Of a DNA stretch of 28,388 nt, positions 8,638 to 17,625 are shown piece after piece; positions within the stretch are counted from its first letter, which is position 1, and each line of letters opens with the position of its first letter. The notes beneath the pieces are model-generated. The model did no database searches, had not been told where the DNA came from, and saw only the letters and a list, made by a program, of their open reading frames with translations. The translations under genes and the position numbers were made by a program. Source of the DNA: Desulfovibrionaceae bacterium (GTDB lineage Bacteria; Pseudomonadota; Gammaproteobacteria; Burkholderiales; Burkholderiaceae_C); NCBI GenBank assembly GCA_009778355.1, contig WRJY01000335.1:1-28388 (forward strand). The letters run 5' to 3'.

Positions 8638-11600
8638 CGCGAAATGGCATGACGCTCGCCATGGCGCTGGCAGCCGTGGCGATGGCGCTCGGCCCGGGCG
8701 CGCCGGTCGTTCATGCCGAAGGCCTGGATGCGACACAGCAAGAGCTGCTGCGCAACGCCCAGATATGGGCATCGCGCAACCATCCGGCCCTAGCGCGCCA
8801 GAACGTGGACAAGTTGCTGGCGCTGGTTCCCGATTCGCCCCAGGGACTGGCCATGCTGGGCAACATCGCGCTGCTCGAAAACAAGCCCGAGGAGGCGCAG
8901 CGCATCCTGGCGCGGCTGCGCGCGCGCCAGCCCGGCCACCGCGCAACGGCCGATCTGGCCATCCTGGTGCGCGTGTACGGACCGGATCACGAGAAGCTCG
9001 CCCAGATGCGCCTGCTGGCGCAGGCAGGCCGCAAAGCCGAAGCCGCCGGGCTGGCGCGGGCGCTCTTTCCCGAAGGCCCTCCAGTCATCGGCGGCCTGGC
9101 CGCGGAGTACTACCAGATCGTGGGCAGCGACAAACGCGCTGCGGCACAGGCGGACTCTGCCCTGGCCCGGCTTTACCAGAGCACGGGCGATGCCAGCTAC
9201 CGCCTCGCCGAGTTGGAACTGCAACTCGATCAAGGCGCGCCCGCTCTCGAACTGGCGCGCCAGTTCGAGACGCTGACCACGATGGATACGGGCGTGGACC
9301 CGCAGCGGCTACAGGCGCTGTGGCGCCGCGCATTGAAGCGGCTGGACAACACCGCCGCCGCAAAGCCCCGTCTGCAAGCCTATCTGCGGCGCTACCCCGA
9401 CGACCGCGGCGTGGCCGAGCAACTGGGCATCCCGCACGGGCCAGCCGTGGCGCATCCCGAGCCGCCGCAAGAAACCAGGCCCGCCGCGGCGCATGTCGAA
9501 CGCCGCCCGCCGCCGAACGCAGACCATGCCGCGCAGGCCGTCCAGCGGCGGGAAGAGCGCGCGGCCCGGCATCAGAAAGACCATGCCGACGAGTTGGGCC
9601 AGCAAGGCCAGGCGCTTCTGCGCCAAGGCCGCCATGCGCAAGCGCAGGCCCTGTTCGCTCAAGCGCAGCGCCTGTCCCCGCAGCGCAAGTGGCAGGAGTT
9701 GTCGGACACCGCCCGGTTCTGGCGCTTGCTGCGCCAGGCCGACGAAGCCGCACAGGCCGAGCGCCTGGACGAAGCGGCCCAGTATGCGCAGCAAGCGCTG
9801 GCCATGCAGCCCGCCCATGCCGAGGCGCTGGTCACGCTGGCCGGCATCCGCACCCGGCAAGGCAATGCCACGCAGGCCCAGACGTTGTATGAGCAGGCCC
9901 TGGCCGCCGAACCTGCCCACTCCGGTGCGTTGCGCGCTCTGGCCGCCCTGCGCGAGCAGCAGGCCATGGACATGCTGCAAGCCCTCCGCAGCCCCCCCGG
10001 CCAGGCGGAGCAGCCCGTTTCGGCTGGCGCCGGCATGCCTGGGCAGGAGGCCGGCCCCGACGCCGCCCTGCGCCTGCTGCAAGAGGCCACGGCGCTGACG
10101 CCGAGCGACCCCTGGCTGCGCCACCGCCTGGCCCGGCTGTACCTGCAACTGGGTCAGCGGGACGAGGCGCTGCGCGTCATGGACGAAGGCATTGCCGTTC
10201 ACCAGAGCAACCACGAAAGCGACGACGATCCGGCCATGATCGACATGCGCTATGCGCGCGCCCTGATCCGCAGCGCCGCCGACGACGATGCCGGCGCGCT
10301 GGCCGATATGGAGTTCATCTCGCCGGAGCTGCGCAGCGCCTCGATGCGCGCCTTGTTCAAGTCGGCCTCCGTGTATGTCATCGTGGCCCATGCCGCCGAG
10401 CCGGGAGCGGACGCCGATACCCTGCTCGGCAGCGCCGAACGGCTCGCGGGCAACGATACCGATCTGCTGTTTTCCATCGCCAATGCCTGGTTCAGGCGCG
10501 GCCAGGACGCGCAAGGCGTGGCCGTGTTCGAGCGCCTGACCGGGCGCGCTCCGTCGCCCGCGGCGCGCCTGGATCATGCCGCGCTGCTGGGCCGCGCGGG
10601 CGACGATGACCGGCTCGCGTCCCTGCTGCCCGCGCTGCTGGCCGAGCCGGGGTGGACGCCCGAACAAACGGCGCGTCTGTTCGCGGTGCAGACCAGCCAT
10701 CTGGAACGCCTGACGCAAGCCGCCGCGGCGGCGGGTGATCGCGCCCAGGCGCTGCGCCTGGCACAAACCAGCCTGTACCAGGCCGAGGCCCAGCCGGCCA
10801 GCCAGCAAGCCTACGCCAGGGGGCGCCTGCTGTACGCGGCGCAAGACTACGCGGGCGCGGCGCGACAACTGGAGCAAGCCCTGGAAGGCGACGCCGATCA
10901 GGCCGGCAAGCCCATGCAGGCCGATGTACGCCTGGCGCTTGGCAATGCGCTGGCGCTCCAGGGCCAGAGCGCGCAGGCGCGCGAACAGGCGCAGTGGCTT
11001 GCCCGGCATCTGAGCCAGGACGACGTGACCGGGCAGCTCGCGCTGCTGCGCCTGTGGCAGCGCCTGCCCGCCATGGACGAAGCCCGCGCCCTGGCGCGGC
11101 AACTGCTGGAGCGCTTCCCGCAGGATGCCGATGTGCTGCTGCACGCCGCCCGGCTGGAGCGCGCCCAGGACAACTACGCCCAGGCGCTGACCTATTTCCG
11201 GCAGGCCGGGGAGATCGAAAAAAACACCGAATCGCAGCCGCGGCTCGACAAAATCGAAACCGACATCCGCGCCATCGAGGAACGCCGCCAGGCTTGGGTG
11301 GAAACGGGAATGGAGCGGCTGACCAAAAACTCCACCTCCGGCATTTCCAGCCTGCGCGGCTGGGAGATTCCCGCCGTCATTTGGGTGCCAGTGGGTTACG
11401 ACGGACACTATTTCCTGCATGTGGATCAGGTCCGGCTCGACGCGGGCAACCTGCCCGCCTCGGCGCAGCAAGCCGAAACCTACGGGCAGGTGGCGGCATG
11501 GCCCGCGGCAGCCTACCCCGCCCCGCCGGACAGGCCGCGCGGCAACGGCCTCAACCTGGGCTTTGGCTACCGCGGCGATGGCATCGAATGGGACGTGGGG

Positions 11601-12416
11601 GCCATCGGCGTCGGCTTCCCCGTGACCAACCTCGTGGGCGGCATCTCGCACAGCTACTGGAGCGAAGACTTCAGCTACCGCATCGAGCTGGCCCGCCGCC
11701 CGCTCACCGGCAGCCTGCTGTCGTATGCCGGCGCGCGCGACCCCATCACGGGGCAGGACTGGGGCGGCATCGTCGCCACGGGCGTAGCGGGGCGAATCTC
11801 GCGCCCGCTGGGGCCGTACAGTGCTTCGCTGGGCGCCAGCTATGCGCTGCTGCAGGGCCGCAATGTAGAAAACAACACCAGCCTGCAACTGCGCGCGGCC
11901 ATCGACCGCGACGTGCTGCGCAAGCCGCACGAAACGGTCAACATGGGCCTGTCGCTGTCGTGGTGGAGCTACAAGCATGACCTGTCGGAATTCACCTGGG
12001 GGCAAGGCGGCTACTACAGCCCCCGCAGCTACCTGTCGCTGGCGCTGCCCGTGGAGTGGAGCGGGCGCAGAGGCGCCTTCACCTGGCTGCTGCGCGGCTC
12101 CATCTCGCTGGCGCACAGTTCGAGCCGCGCCTCGAACTATTACGCCAACTCCCCCGCGCTGCAAACCCAGGCGTTCGCGCTGGACCACACGCCGGTTTAC
12201 GCGGGCGATGACAGTTCCGGGTTCGGGCGATCACTGCAAGCGGTTGTCGAATACCAGGTCTCGCCCAGCCTGGCGCTGGGCGCGCAGTTGTCGATCAACC
12301 GCTCGGCCTACTACGCGCCCACCAGACTGATGGTGTATCTGCGTTATTTCCTGTCCCCCGTGGTCGCGCCGCTGCAAGACCGCCCGCGCCCCGTGCAACC
12401 TTATTCGCGCTTTTGA
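8634..12416 (+). CDS. bcsC: Cellulose export protein BcsC (TPR scaffold plus outer-membrane barrel)
   Basis: The protein has 1260 aa, slightly longer than E. coli BcsC. A signal peptide ends at VVHA (residue 28). Residues about 30-880 are many TPR repeats of the pattern AxxLxxxGxxxxAxxLY. They are interrupted near 260-320 by a Pro- and charge-rich linker (HPEPPQETRP, ERRPPPN). From about 905 (GISSLRGWEIPAVIWVPVGYD) to the end is the BcsC C-terminal beta barrel, rich in alternating aromatics and ending in Phe as outer-membrane proteins do. It binds the glucan in the periplasm and forms the outer-membrane exit. The ATG overlaps the bcsZ stop (ATGA). Confidence 0.93.
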   Translation: MTRNGMTLAMALAAVAMALGPGAPVVHAEGLDATQQELLRNAQIWASRNHPALARQNVDKLLALVPDSPQGLAMLGNIALLENKPEEAQRILARLRARQPGHRATADLAILVRVYGPDHEKLAQMRLLAQAGRKAEAAGLARALFPEGPPVIGGLAAEYYQIVGSDKRAAAQADSALARLYQSTGDASYRLAELELQLDQGAPALELARQFETLTTMDTGVDPQRLQALWRRALKRLDNTAAAKPRLQAYLRRYPDDRGVAEQLGIPHGPAVAHPEPPQETRPAAAHVERRPPPNADHAAQAVQRREERAARHQKDHADELGQQGQALLRQGRHAQAQALFAQAQRLSPQRKWQELSDTARFWRLLRQADEAAQAERLDEAAQYAQQALAMQPAHAEALVTLAGIRTRQGNATQAQTLYEQALAAEPAHSGALRALAALREQQAMDMLQALRSPPGQAEQPVSAGAGMPGQEAGPDAALRLLQEATALTPSDPWLRHRLARLYLQLGQRDEALRVMDEGIAVHQSNHESDDDPAMIDMRYARALIRSAADDDAGALADMEFISPELRSASMRALFKSASVYVIVAHAAEPGADADTLLGSAERLAGNDTDLLFSIANAWFRRGQDAQGVAVFERLTGRAPSPAARLDHAALLGRAGDDDRLASLLPALLAEPGWTPEQTARLFAVQTSHLERLTQAAAAAGDRAQALRLAQTSLYQAEAQPASQQAYARGRLLYAAQDYAGAARQLEQALEGDADQAGKPMQADVRLALGNALALQGQSAQAREQAQWLARHLSQDDVTGQLALLRLWQRLPAMDEARALARQLLERFPQDADVLLHAARLERAQDNYAQALTYFRQAGEIEKNTESQPRLDKIETDIRAIEERRQAWVETGMERLTKNSTSGISSLRGWEIPAVIWVPVGYDGHYFLHVDQVRLDAGNLPASAQQAETYGQVAAWPAAAYPAPPDRPRGNGLNLGFGYRGDGIEWDVGAIGVGFPVTNLVGGISHSYWSEDFSYRIELARRPLTGSLLSYAGARDPITGQDWGGIVATGVAGRISRPLGPYSASLGASYALLQGRNVENNTSLQLRAAIDRDVLRKPHETVNMGLSLSWWSYKHDLSEFTWGQGGYYSPRSYLSLALPVEWSGRRGAFTWLLRGSISLAHSSSRASNYYANSPALQTQAFALDHTPVYAGDDSSGFGRSLQAVVEYQVSPSLALGAQLSINRSAYYAPTRLMVYLRYFLSPVVAPLQDRPRPVQPYSRF

Positions 12417-12419
12417 GTC

Positions 12420-12599
12420 ATGGCCTCGACCTCCCCCGTCATGGACCTGCCGCGCTCATGGTGGCGCGATCCGCACGAATTGCGCGGCAGCTCCCGGCAC
12501 ATGCCCCAGCCCGCCGCTTTGGGCATGGATGACCTGCCTCACGGCGTGGGCCGCTTGCCCGCGGCCGCCGGTCACAACGCCAGCGAGGGCGCGCCGTGA
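12420..12599 (+). CDS. Small ORF of unknown function inside the bcs operon (59 aa)
   Basis: The ATG at 12420 follows the bcsC stop by 3 bp and the ORF ends in GTGA shared with the bcsA start, so both junctions look translationally coupled. The 59-aa product has no membrane segment or signal. It contains LPRSWWRDPHELRGSSRHMP and is rich in Pro, Gly, His and Ala. It does not resemble BcsD, BcsF, BcsQ or BcsR as known to me, and no family is recognised. Its position argues that it is real and may assist the synthase, perhaps like the small accessory subunits of other cellulose systems. A spacer that only keeps ribosomes moving to bcsA is the alternative. Confidence 0.6.
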   Translation: MASTSPVMDLPRSWWRDPHELRGSSRHMPQPAALGMDDLPHGVGRLPAAAGHNASEGAP

Positions 12600-15205
12600 G
12601 CCTGCACCTGGCCCTCGTATGGCTTGCCAACCAGTTGCAGGTGCCGCGACCCGGGCAATGGCCGTCTTGGCTGCTGCGGCTGTTCATCAAGCCGCCCGCA
12701 AGCGCGCCGTGGACGGCCCTGACGCCGCCGCAGGTGCCGGACCCTGCCGCCTGGGCAGCGCGCGCGCTGGGCGTGCCGCGCCAGTCCCCATGGTGGCTGT
12801 GGCTGTGGCGGCTGGTGGCGCTACCGCCCGCGCCCTGGGCGCTGCCTGCCGCCGCCAAGGCGCTGGGCAAGGGATTGGGCTGGATGCTGGCGCTGGCCTG
12901 GCGGGCATTGCTCGTCCTGATCCGGGCCGTTTTGTGGCCCCTGAACCTGCTGATGCGCGCCCTGGAGCGGCAGGCTGCCCGTCTGGAAGCCAGCGGCATG
13001 AGCCGGGCGATCGGCCAGGCCGCTGATCGCGCGCTGCAGCCGTTGCTGGCCGTGCCGGGCATACGCCGGACGGTTCTGGGCCTGGCGATGATCATCGTGG
13101 CCATGGTCATCACCACGCCGCTGACCTGGGCCGGCCAGATCGTCTTCCTGCTGCTGGCGTGGATGGCGTCCATGGCGCTGCGCGAACTGTCGCCGCGGGG
13201 GCGCTTTCCGTCGCTGATGCTGGCGGTCATCGGCCTCATGGCCATGGGGCGTTACGCTTGGTGGCGCATGACCAATACACTGACGTTCGACTCGGCCACC
13301 GAAGCCGCTCTGGGTTGCGGCCTGCTGGCCGCCGAGATGTACACATGGCTGGTGGTGGTGCTCGGCTTCTTCCAGACGGCCTGGCCGCTGCAGCGCCAGA
13401 TCGCCGAACTGCAAGGCCCGCGGCAAGACTGGCCCAGCGTCGATGTCTTCATCCCCACCTACAACGAATCGCTCGACGTGGTGCGCCCCACCGCGCTGGC
13501 GGCGCTGACGATGGACTGGCCCCGCGACAAGCTGCGCGTCTATCTGCTCGACGATGGCCGCCGCGAAGAATTCCGCGCTTTCGCCGCCGAAGCCGGCCTC
13601 CAGTACATCGCCCGCGCCGACAACCGCCACGCCAAGGCCGGCAACCTCAATCACGCGCTGCAACGCACGCAGGGCGATCTGGTGGCCATTTTCGACTGCG
13701 ACCACATCCCCACGCGCTCCTTTCTGAAAAGCTGCGTGGGCTGGTTTCAGCGCGATGCGCGCTGCGCCATGCTGCAAACGCCGCACCACTTCTTCTCGCC
13801 CGATCCGTTCGAGCGCAATCTGGGCACCTTCCGCAACATACCCAATGAAGGCGCGCTGTTTTACGGGGTGGTGCAGGACGGCAATGATTTCTGGAACGCC
13901 ACGTTCTTCTGCGGTTCGTGCGCCGTCATCCGGCGCGCGCCGTTGATGGAAATCGGCGGCATCGCGGTGGAAACCGTGACCGAGGACGCGCACACCGCCC
14001 TCAAGCTGCACCGGCGCGGCTACACCACGGCCTACATCAACGAAACGCAGGCCGCCGGCCTGGCCACCGAAAGCCTGTCGGCCCATGTCGGCCAGCGCAT
14101 TCGCTGGGCGCGCGGCATGGCGCAGATATTCCGCGTCGACAACCCCTTGCTCGGCAAGGGCCTGACGCTGTGGCAACGCATCTGCTACAGCAATGCCATG
14201 CTGCATTTCTTCTTTGGCTTGCCGCGGCTGGTATTCCTCACCGCGCCCATGGCCTACCTGTTCTTTACCCTGCACATCATCAGCGCGCACGCCGGACTGC
14301 TGGCGCTGTACGTGCTGCCCTACATCGTGCAGACCAGCATCGCCAATGCCCATGTGCAAGGCCGCTACCGCCACACTTCCTGGGGCGATGTCTATGAAAC
14401 CGTGCTGGCCTGGTATGTGGCCCTGCCGACCACGCTGGCAATGATCAACCCCAAGCTGGGCAAGTTCAACGTCACGGCCAAGGGCGGGCTGGTCGAGCAG
14501 GCCTATTTCGACTGGGGCACCTCGCTGCCCCATGTGGCGCTGATGGCGCTGAACCTGGCGGCATTCGGCATCGGCATCGTGCGCCTGCTGTGGTGGAACG
14601 TGGACGAATCGGCCGCCGTGCTGCTGAACCTGATCTGGACCTTCTACAACCTGGTAATGCTGGGCGCGGCCATGGGCGTGGCCTCAGAATCGCGCCAGAT
14701 GCGGCGCATGCACCGCGTGGCCACGCAACTGCCCGCCGTGCTCCACCTGGATAATGGCTGCGCGCTCGATGCCACTTGCACCGACTACTCCATGTCCGGC
14801 CTGGGCCTGCAAATCAGCGCCGGCGATGACGCGCCCCCGCCGCCGCTGTCAGCCGGGCAGCAAGTGCACGTCGGCCTGTGGCGGGACGGCGCCGAATGCG
14901 TCCTGCCCGCCGAAATCGTGCGCGCCAAGGGCCGCGGCGCCATCGGCGTGCGGTTTGGCGCGCTGACCTGCGATCAGCAAATCGAACTGGTGCAATGCAC
15001 CTTTGCGCGCCCCGGCGCCTGGCAAAACTGGATCACCGGCGCACAGGATACCGACCGCCCGCTGCTGGGGCTGCAAGAGGTTGCGCACCAGAGCTTGCAG
15101 GGTTACCGAAAAATGGGCCGCGCCCTGCTGCATGAACTGCGGTATCGCCGCCGGCCACGCGCCCGCGCCACGCCGCCCGCCTCCGCACAGCCCACGCCGC
15201 CATGA
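12596..15205 (+). CDS. bcsA: Cellulose synthase catalytic subunit BcsA (UDP-forming, PilZ domain)
   Basis: The protein has 869 aa, the enterobacterial size class, with a long N-terminal extension. It is an inner-membrane processive GT2 enzyme that makes beta-1,4-glucan from UDP-glucose. Catalytic signatures are DDG (319-321), DCD (367-369), TED (462-464) and QRIRW (500-504), with the FFCGSCAVIRR acceptor-site region. Membrane helices flank the catalytic domain. The C-terminal PilZ domain has RRMHR (703-707) and DYSMSG, the c-di-GMP-binding RxxxR and DxSxxG. The start is a GTG overlapping the stop of the 59-aa ORF. Its placement after bcsC, rather than before bcsB, is unusual. Confidence 0.96.
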   Translation: MSLHLALVWLANQLQVPRPGQWPSWLLRLFIKPPASAPWTALTPPQVPDPAAWAARALGVPRQSPWWLWLWRLVALPPAPWALPAAAKALGKGLGWMLALAWRALLVLIRAVLWPLNLLMRALERQAARLEASGMSRAIGQAADRALQPLLAVPGIRRTVLGLAMIIVAMVITTPLTWAGQIVFLLLAWMASMALRELSPRGRFPSLMLAVIGLMAMGRYAWWRMTNTLTFDSATEAALGCGLLAAEMYTWLVVVLGFFQTAWPLQRQIAELQGPRQDWPSVDVFIPTYNESLDVVRPTALAALTMDWPRDKLRVYLLDDGRREEFRAFAAEAGLQYIARADNRHAKAGNLNHALQRTQGDLVAIFDCDHIPTRSFLKSCVGWFQRDARCAMLQTPHHFFSPDPFERNLGTFRNIPNEGALFYGVVQDGNDFWNATFFCGSCAVIRRAPLMEIGGIAVETVTEDAHTALKLHRRGYTTAYINETQAAGLATESLSAHVGQRIRWARGMAQIFRVDNPLLGKGLTLWQRICYSNAMLHFFFGLPRLVFLTAPMAYLFFTLHIISAHAGLLALYVLPYIVQTSIANAHVQGRYRHTSWGDVYETVLAWYVALPTTLAMINPKLGKFNVTAKGGLVEQAYFDWGTSLPHVALMALNLAAFGIGIVRLLWWNVDESAAVLLNLIWTFYNLVMLGAAMGVASESRQMRRMHRVATQLPAVLHLDNGCALDATCTDYSMSGLGLQISAGDDAPPPPLSAGQQVHVGLWRDGAECVLPAEIVRAKGRGAIGVRFGALTCDQQIELVQCTFARPGAWQNWITGAQDTDRPLLGLQEVAHQSLQGYRKMGRALLHELRYRRRPRARATPPASAQPTPP

Positions 15206-16758
15206 GTTACTGGAGTTTTTACTTTCTCGTCAAAGTCGGTCTGCACCACGCAGGCTACATCGACATGCACTGGCTGCCCAACTTGCTGCTGGCCCTGGCG
15301 CTGATGCCGCCGCTGCCCATGCGCGGCCTGCGCGTGACGCGGCAGGCGCTGGCCTGGCCCGCCGCCATCGCGCTGCTGTACCACGACTCCTATTTGCCAT
15401 CGCTGAACCGGGTGCTGTCGCAAACCCATGCGCTGGCCAGCTTCAGCCCGCAGTACATGGCCGAACTGCTGGCCCGCGTCTGGGACTGGAAAATCGCCCT
15501 GGGCCTGGCGGCGCTGCTGGCCGTGTATGCACTGCTGGCGCAGCGCGTGCGCTTTGCCACCTTCGCGCTGGCCGGCATTCTGAGCATTCCCCTGGCGGCA
15601 GCGCTTGCGCCCCAGCCCGACATGCCGGCGGCCAGCGCCGCGCCTGCCGCGCCCCTGGCGGGCGGCGGCGCGCAAGCGCCGATGGACCCCGACGCCCAGT
15701 TGCAGGCGTTCTACGCCAGCGAAAGCCAGCGCCGCCTGACATGGACCACCTCGGGCGCGCCGCCCGCGTTCGACATCATCGTGCTGCACGTATGCTCCCT
15801 GTCCTGGGACGATCTGGACTTCGTCGGTATGCGCGACAACCCGTTGCTGCGGCGCTTCGACGTCATTTTCACGCAATTCAACAGCGCCGCCAGCTACAGC
15901 GGCCCGGCAATGCTGCGGGTGCTGCGCGGCAACTGCGGGCAGATGCCGCACAGCAAGCTCTACCAGGGCGCCGACCCGGCCTGCTACGTCTTTCCCAGCC
16001 TGGAACAACTGGGCTACGAATCCCACGCCCTGCTCAACCACGACGGCCACTTCGACGACTTCGCCAAAACGCTGGAAACCGACGGCGGGCTGGCCGGCAA
16101 GCTGGAACTGCCCAAGGACGCACCCGTGGCCATGCACAGCTTCGACGGCACGCCGATCTACAACGACCTGGCGCTGCTCAGCAATTGGCACAAGAAGAAC
16201 CAGGGCGCCAAGCGCCCCCTGGCCCTGTACTACAACACCATCACGCTGCACGACGGCAACCGCGTGCCGGGCATGACCTCGCGCCAGAGCCTGGACACCT
16301 ACAAGCCGCGCCTGACACGGCTGCTGTCCGATTTCGACCAGTTCCTGACCGAGTTGGAACACTCGGGCCGGCCAACCGTGGTCTTGCTCGTGCCCGAGCA
16401 CGGGGCCGCGTTGCGCGGCGACAAGTTCCAGATTTCGGGCATGCGCGAAATTCCCGGCCCGCGCATCACGCTCGTGCCCGCGGCCCTGAAGATCGTCGGC
16501 GCGCCCAAGGCATCGGCCAGCAACGGCCCCCTGGTGATCGATCAGCCCGTCAGCTACTTCGATCTGAACACGCTCTTGGGCGACTTGCTGCACGACAGCC
16601 CCCTGGCCCCCGGTTCGCGCCCGTTGAGCGAGCGCACGGCCCACATGGAAACCACCCCTTTCGAAGCCGAAAACGCCGGCACCTTCGTCCTGCGCGACGC
16701 CGCCGGCCAATACCTCATCCACACGGACAAAGGCGAATGGGTGCGCTACACCCCCTGA
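15202..16758 (+). CDS. bcsG: Cellulose phosphoethanolamine transferase BcsG
   Basis: The protein has 518 aa, a little shorter than E. coli BcsG. Several N-terminal membrane helices (to about residue 140) are followed by a periplasmic alkaline-phosphatase-fold domain. Counterparts of the known zinc and catalytic residues are present: Cys198 in HVCSLSW, nucleophile Ser233 in SAASYSG, His350 in TLHDGN, and Glu399-His400 in PEHG. The enzyme transfers phosphoethanolamine from phosphatidylethanolamine to cellulose. The ATG overlaps the bcsA stop (ATGA). Neither BcsE nor BcsF, which accompany BcsG in enterobacteria, is encoded in the window. Confidence 0.93.
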   Translation: MSYWSFYFLVKVGLHHAGYIDMHWLPNLLLALALMPPLPMRGLRVTRQALAWPAAIALLYHDSYLPSLNRVLSQTHALASFSPQYMAELLARVWDWKIALGLAALLAVYALLAQRVRFATFALAGILSIPLAAALAPQPDMPAASAAPAAPLAGGGAQAPMDPDAQLQAFYASESQRRLTWTTSGAPPAFDIIVLHVCSLSWDDLDFVGMRDNPLLRRFDVIFTQFNSAASYSGPAMLRVLRGNCGQMPHSKLYQGADPACYVFPSLEQLGYESHALLNHDGHFDDFAKTLETDGGLAGKLELPKDAPVAMHSFDGTPIYNDLALLSNWHKKNQGAKRPLALYYNTITLHDGNRVPGMTSRQSLDTYKPRLTRLLSDFDQFLTELEHSGRPTVVLLVPEHGAALRGDKFQISGMREIPGPRITLVPAALKIVGAPKASASNGPLVIDQPVSYFDLNTLLGDLLHDSPLAPGSRPLSERTAHMETTPFEAENAGTFVLRDAAGQYLIHTDKGEWVRYTP

Positions 16759-16804
16759 ATCTTGCCGGTTGCATTGCGCAAGGGCCCCTCTGCTCAAAGC
16801 CTCA

Positions 16805-16920
16805 GAGCCTGTTGACGATCTCAGCGGATCCGCGCAGACACCTTTTCGGGCGGTTTGCGCCTTGCATCCCATCCCGAAAAGGTGCGTCTGCGCGGGCCCG
16901 CTGAGATCGTCAACAGGCTC
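16805..16920. repeat. Long palindromic element between bcsG and the GGDEF gene
   Basis: The left arm (16805-16850, beginning GAGCCTGTTGACGATCTCAG) and right arm (16873-16920) are inverted copies, differing by a two-base gap and a few substitutions. The loop (16850-16869) contains the reverse complement of GGATGCAAGGCGCAAACCGC. That 20-mer also occurs at 23887-23906 inside another palindromic element. The right arm ends at the base next to the stop codon of the GGDEF gene. Between convergent genes it could act as a two-way terminator, although no U-tract is evident. It is best read as a member of a dispersed palindromic repeat family. Confidence 0.8.
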
Positions 16921-17577
16921 TTATTGCTTCGTCTCGAGACACGCGCGGTCGCCTCCTTCGCTCTTGGCGCGGTAAAGCTGCCGATCGGCGCGCTCCATCC
17001 ATAGCAGGGCGGAGCCATCCGCTTGTTGGAGCGCGAAGGCGCCGCCGATGCTGACTGTCACGCCAGCCTGCTGCCCTGGCGCGATCGCCACCTGGCACTG
17101 GCGCACTTGCTGGCGCACGCGCTCGGCGATGGCGCTGCCGGACGCCGGCGGGCAGCCGGGCAAAATCATTGCGAACTCGTCGCCGCCGGAACGCGCCAGC
17201 GTGTCCATCGGGCGGATGCACGCTTGCAGCGCCCGCGCGACCGCAGCCAGCACCAGGTCGCCTGCCGCGTGGCCGCGGGTGTCGTTGACCTGCTTGAAAT
17301 GGTCGATGTCGATCATCAGCATCAGCGCCGGTTGGCCGGTGCGGGCGACGCGGCCGAGTTCGCGCGCCAGCGCCGTCTCCAACTGGCGGCGATTGACCAG
17401 CCCGGTGAGCGGGTCGCGGCAGGCGATGGCGCACAAGCCATCGATGACCGCTTGCAGCCAGCGGGCGCTGCCGGCGTCCTGCCGGCATGGCAGCGTCAAG
17501 CCCGCGTGCCGCAGCAATCGCAAGGCGTCATCGAGACACAGGGGTTCTTCGTCGCGGGCGATCGGGGCAGGCTTCAA
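16921..17577 (-). CDS. Diguanylate cyclase (GGDEF domain)
   Basis: The protein has 218 aa. A short helical N-terminus (about 1-50, no membrane segment) precedes a full GGDEF domain: RDPLTGLVNRRQ (54-65), IDIDHFKQVND metal and nucleotide site (89-99), and SGGDEF (130-135). An I-site RPMD (122-125) lies five residues upstream of GGDEF, the canonical spacing for product inhibition. It makes c-di-GMP from two GTP. The only supported start is a TTG at 17577; no ATG or GTG occurs between it and the in-frame stop of the preceding gene. It is convergent with the bcs operon, whose BcsA has an intact c-di-GMP-binding PilZ domain. Confidence 0.9.
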   Translation of the reverse strand: MKPAPIARDEEPLCLDDALRLLRHAGLTLPCRQDAGSARWLQAVIDGLCAIACRDPLTGLVNRRQLETALARELGRVARTGQPALMLMIDIDHFKQVNDTRGHAAGDLVLAAVARALQACIRPMDTLARSGGDEFAMILPGCPPASGSAIAERVRQQVRQCQVAIAPGQQAGVTVSIGGAFALQQADGSALLWMERADRQLYRAKSEGGDRACLETKQ

Positions 17578-17625
17578 AACGGCACCCGGGAGGCGGACAA
17601 GGAATTTATCGAGGGCGAAAACGGC

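Noticed and set aside
12420..12599. Calling the small ORF bcsF or bcsR
   Set aside because: BcsF has a membrane helix, which is absent here, and no BcsR-like sequence is visible; left unnamed.
16805..16920. Simple rho-independent terminator
   Set aside because: The stem is far longer than usual, has a 20-nt shared core and lacks a T-run; better described as a repeat element, though it may still terminate.
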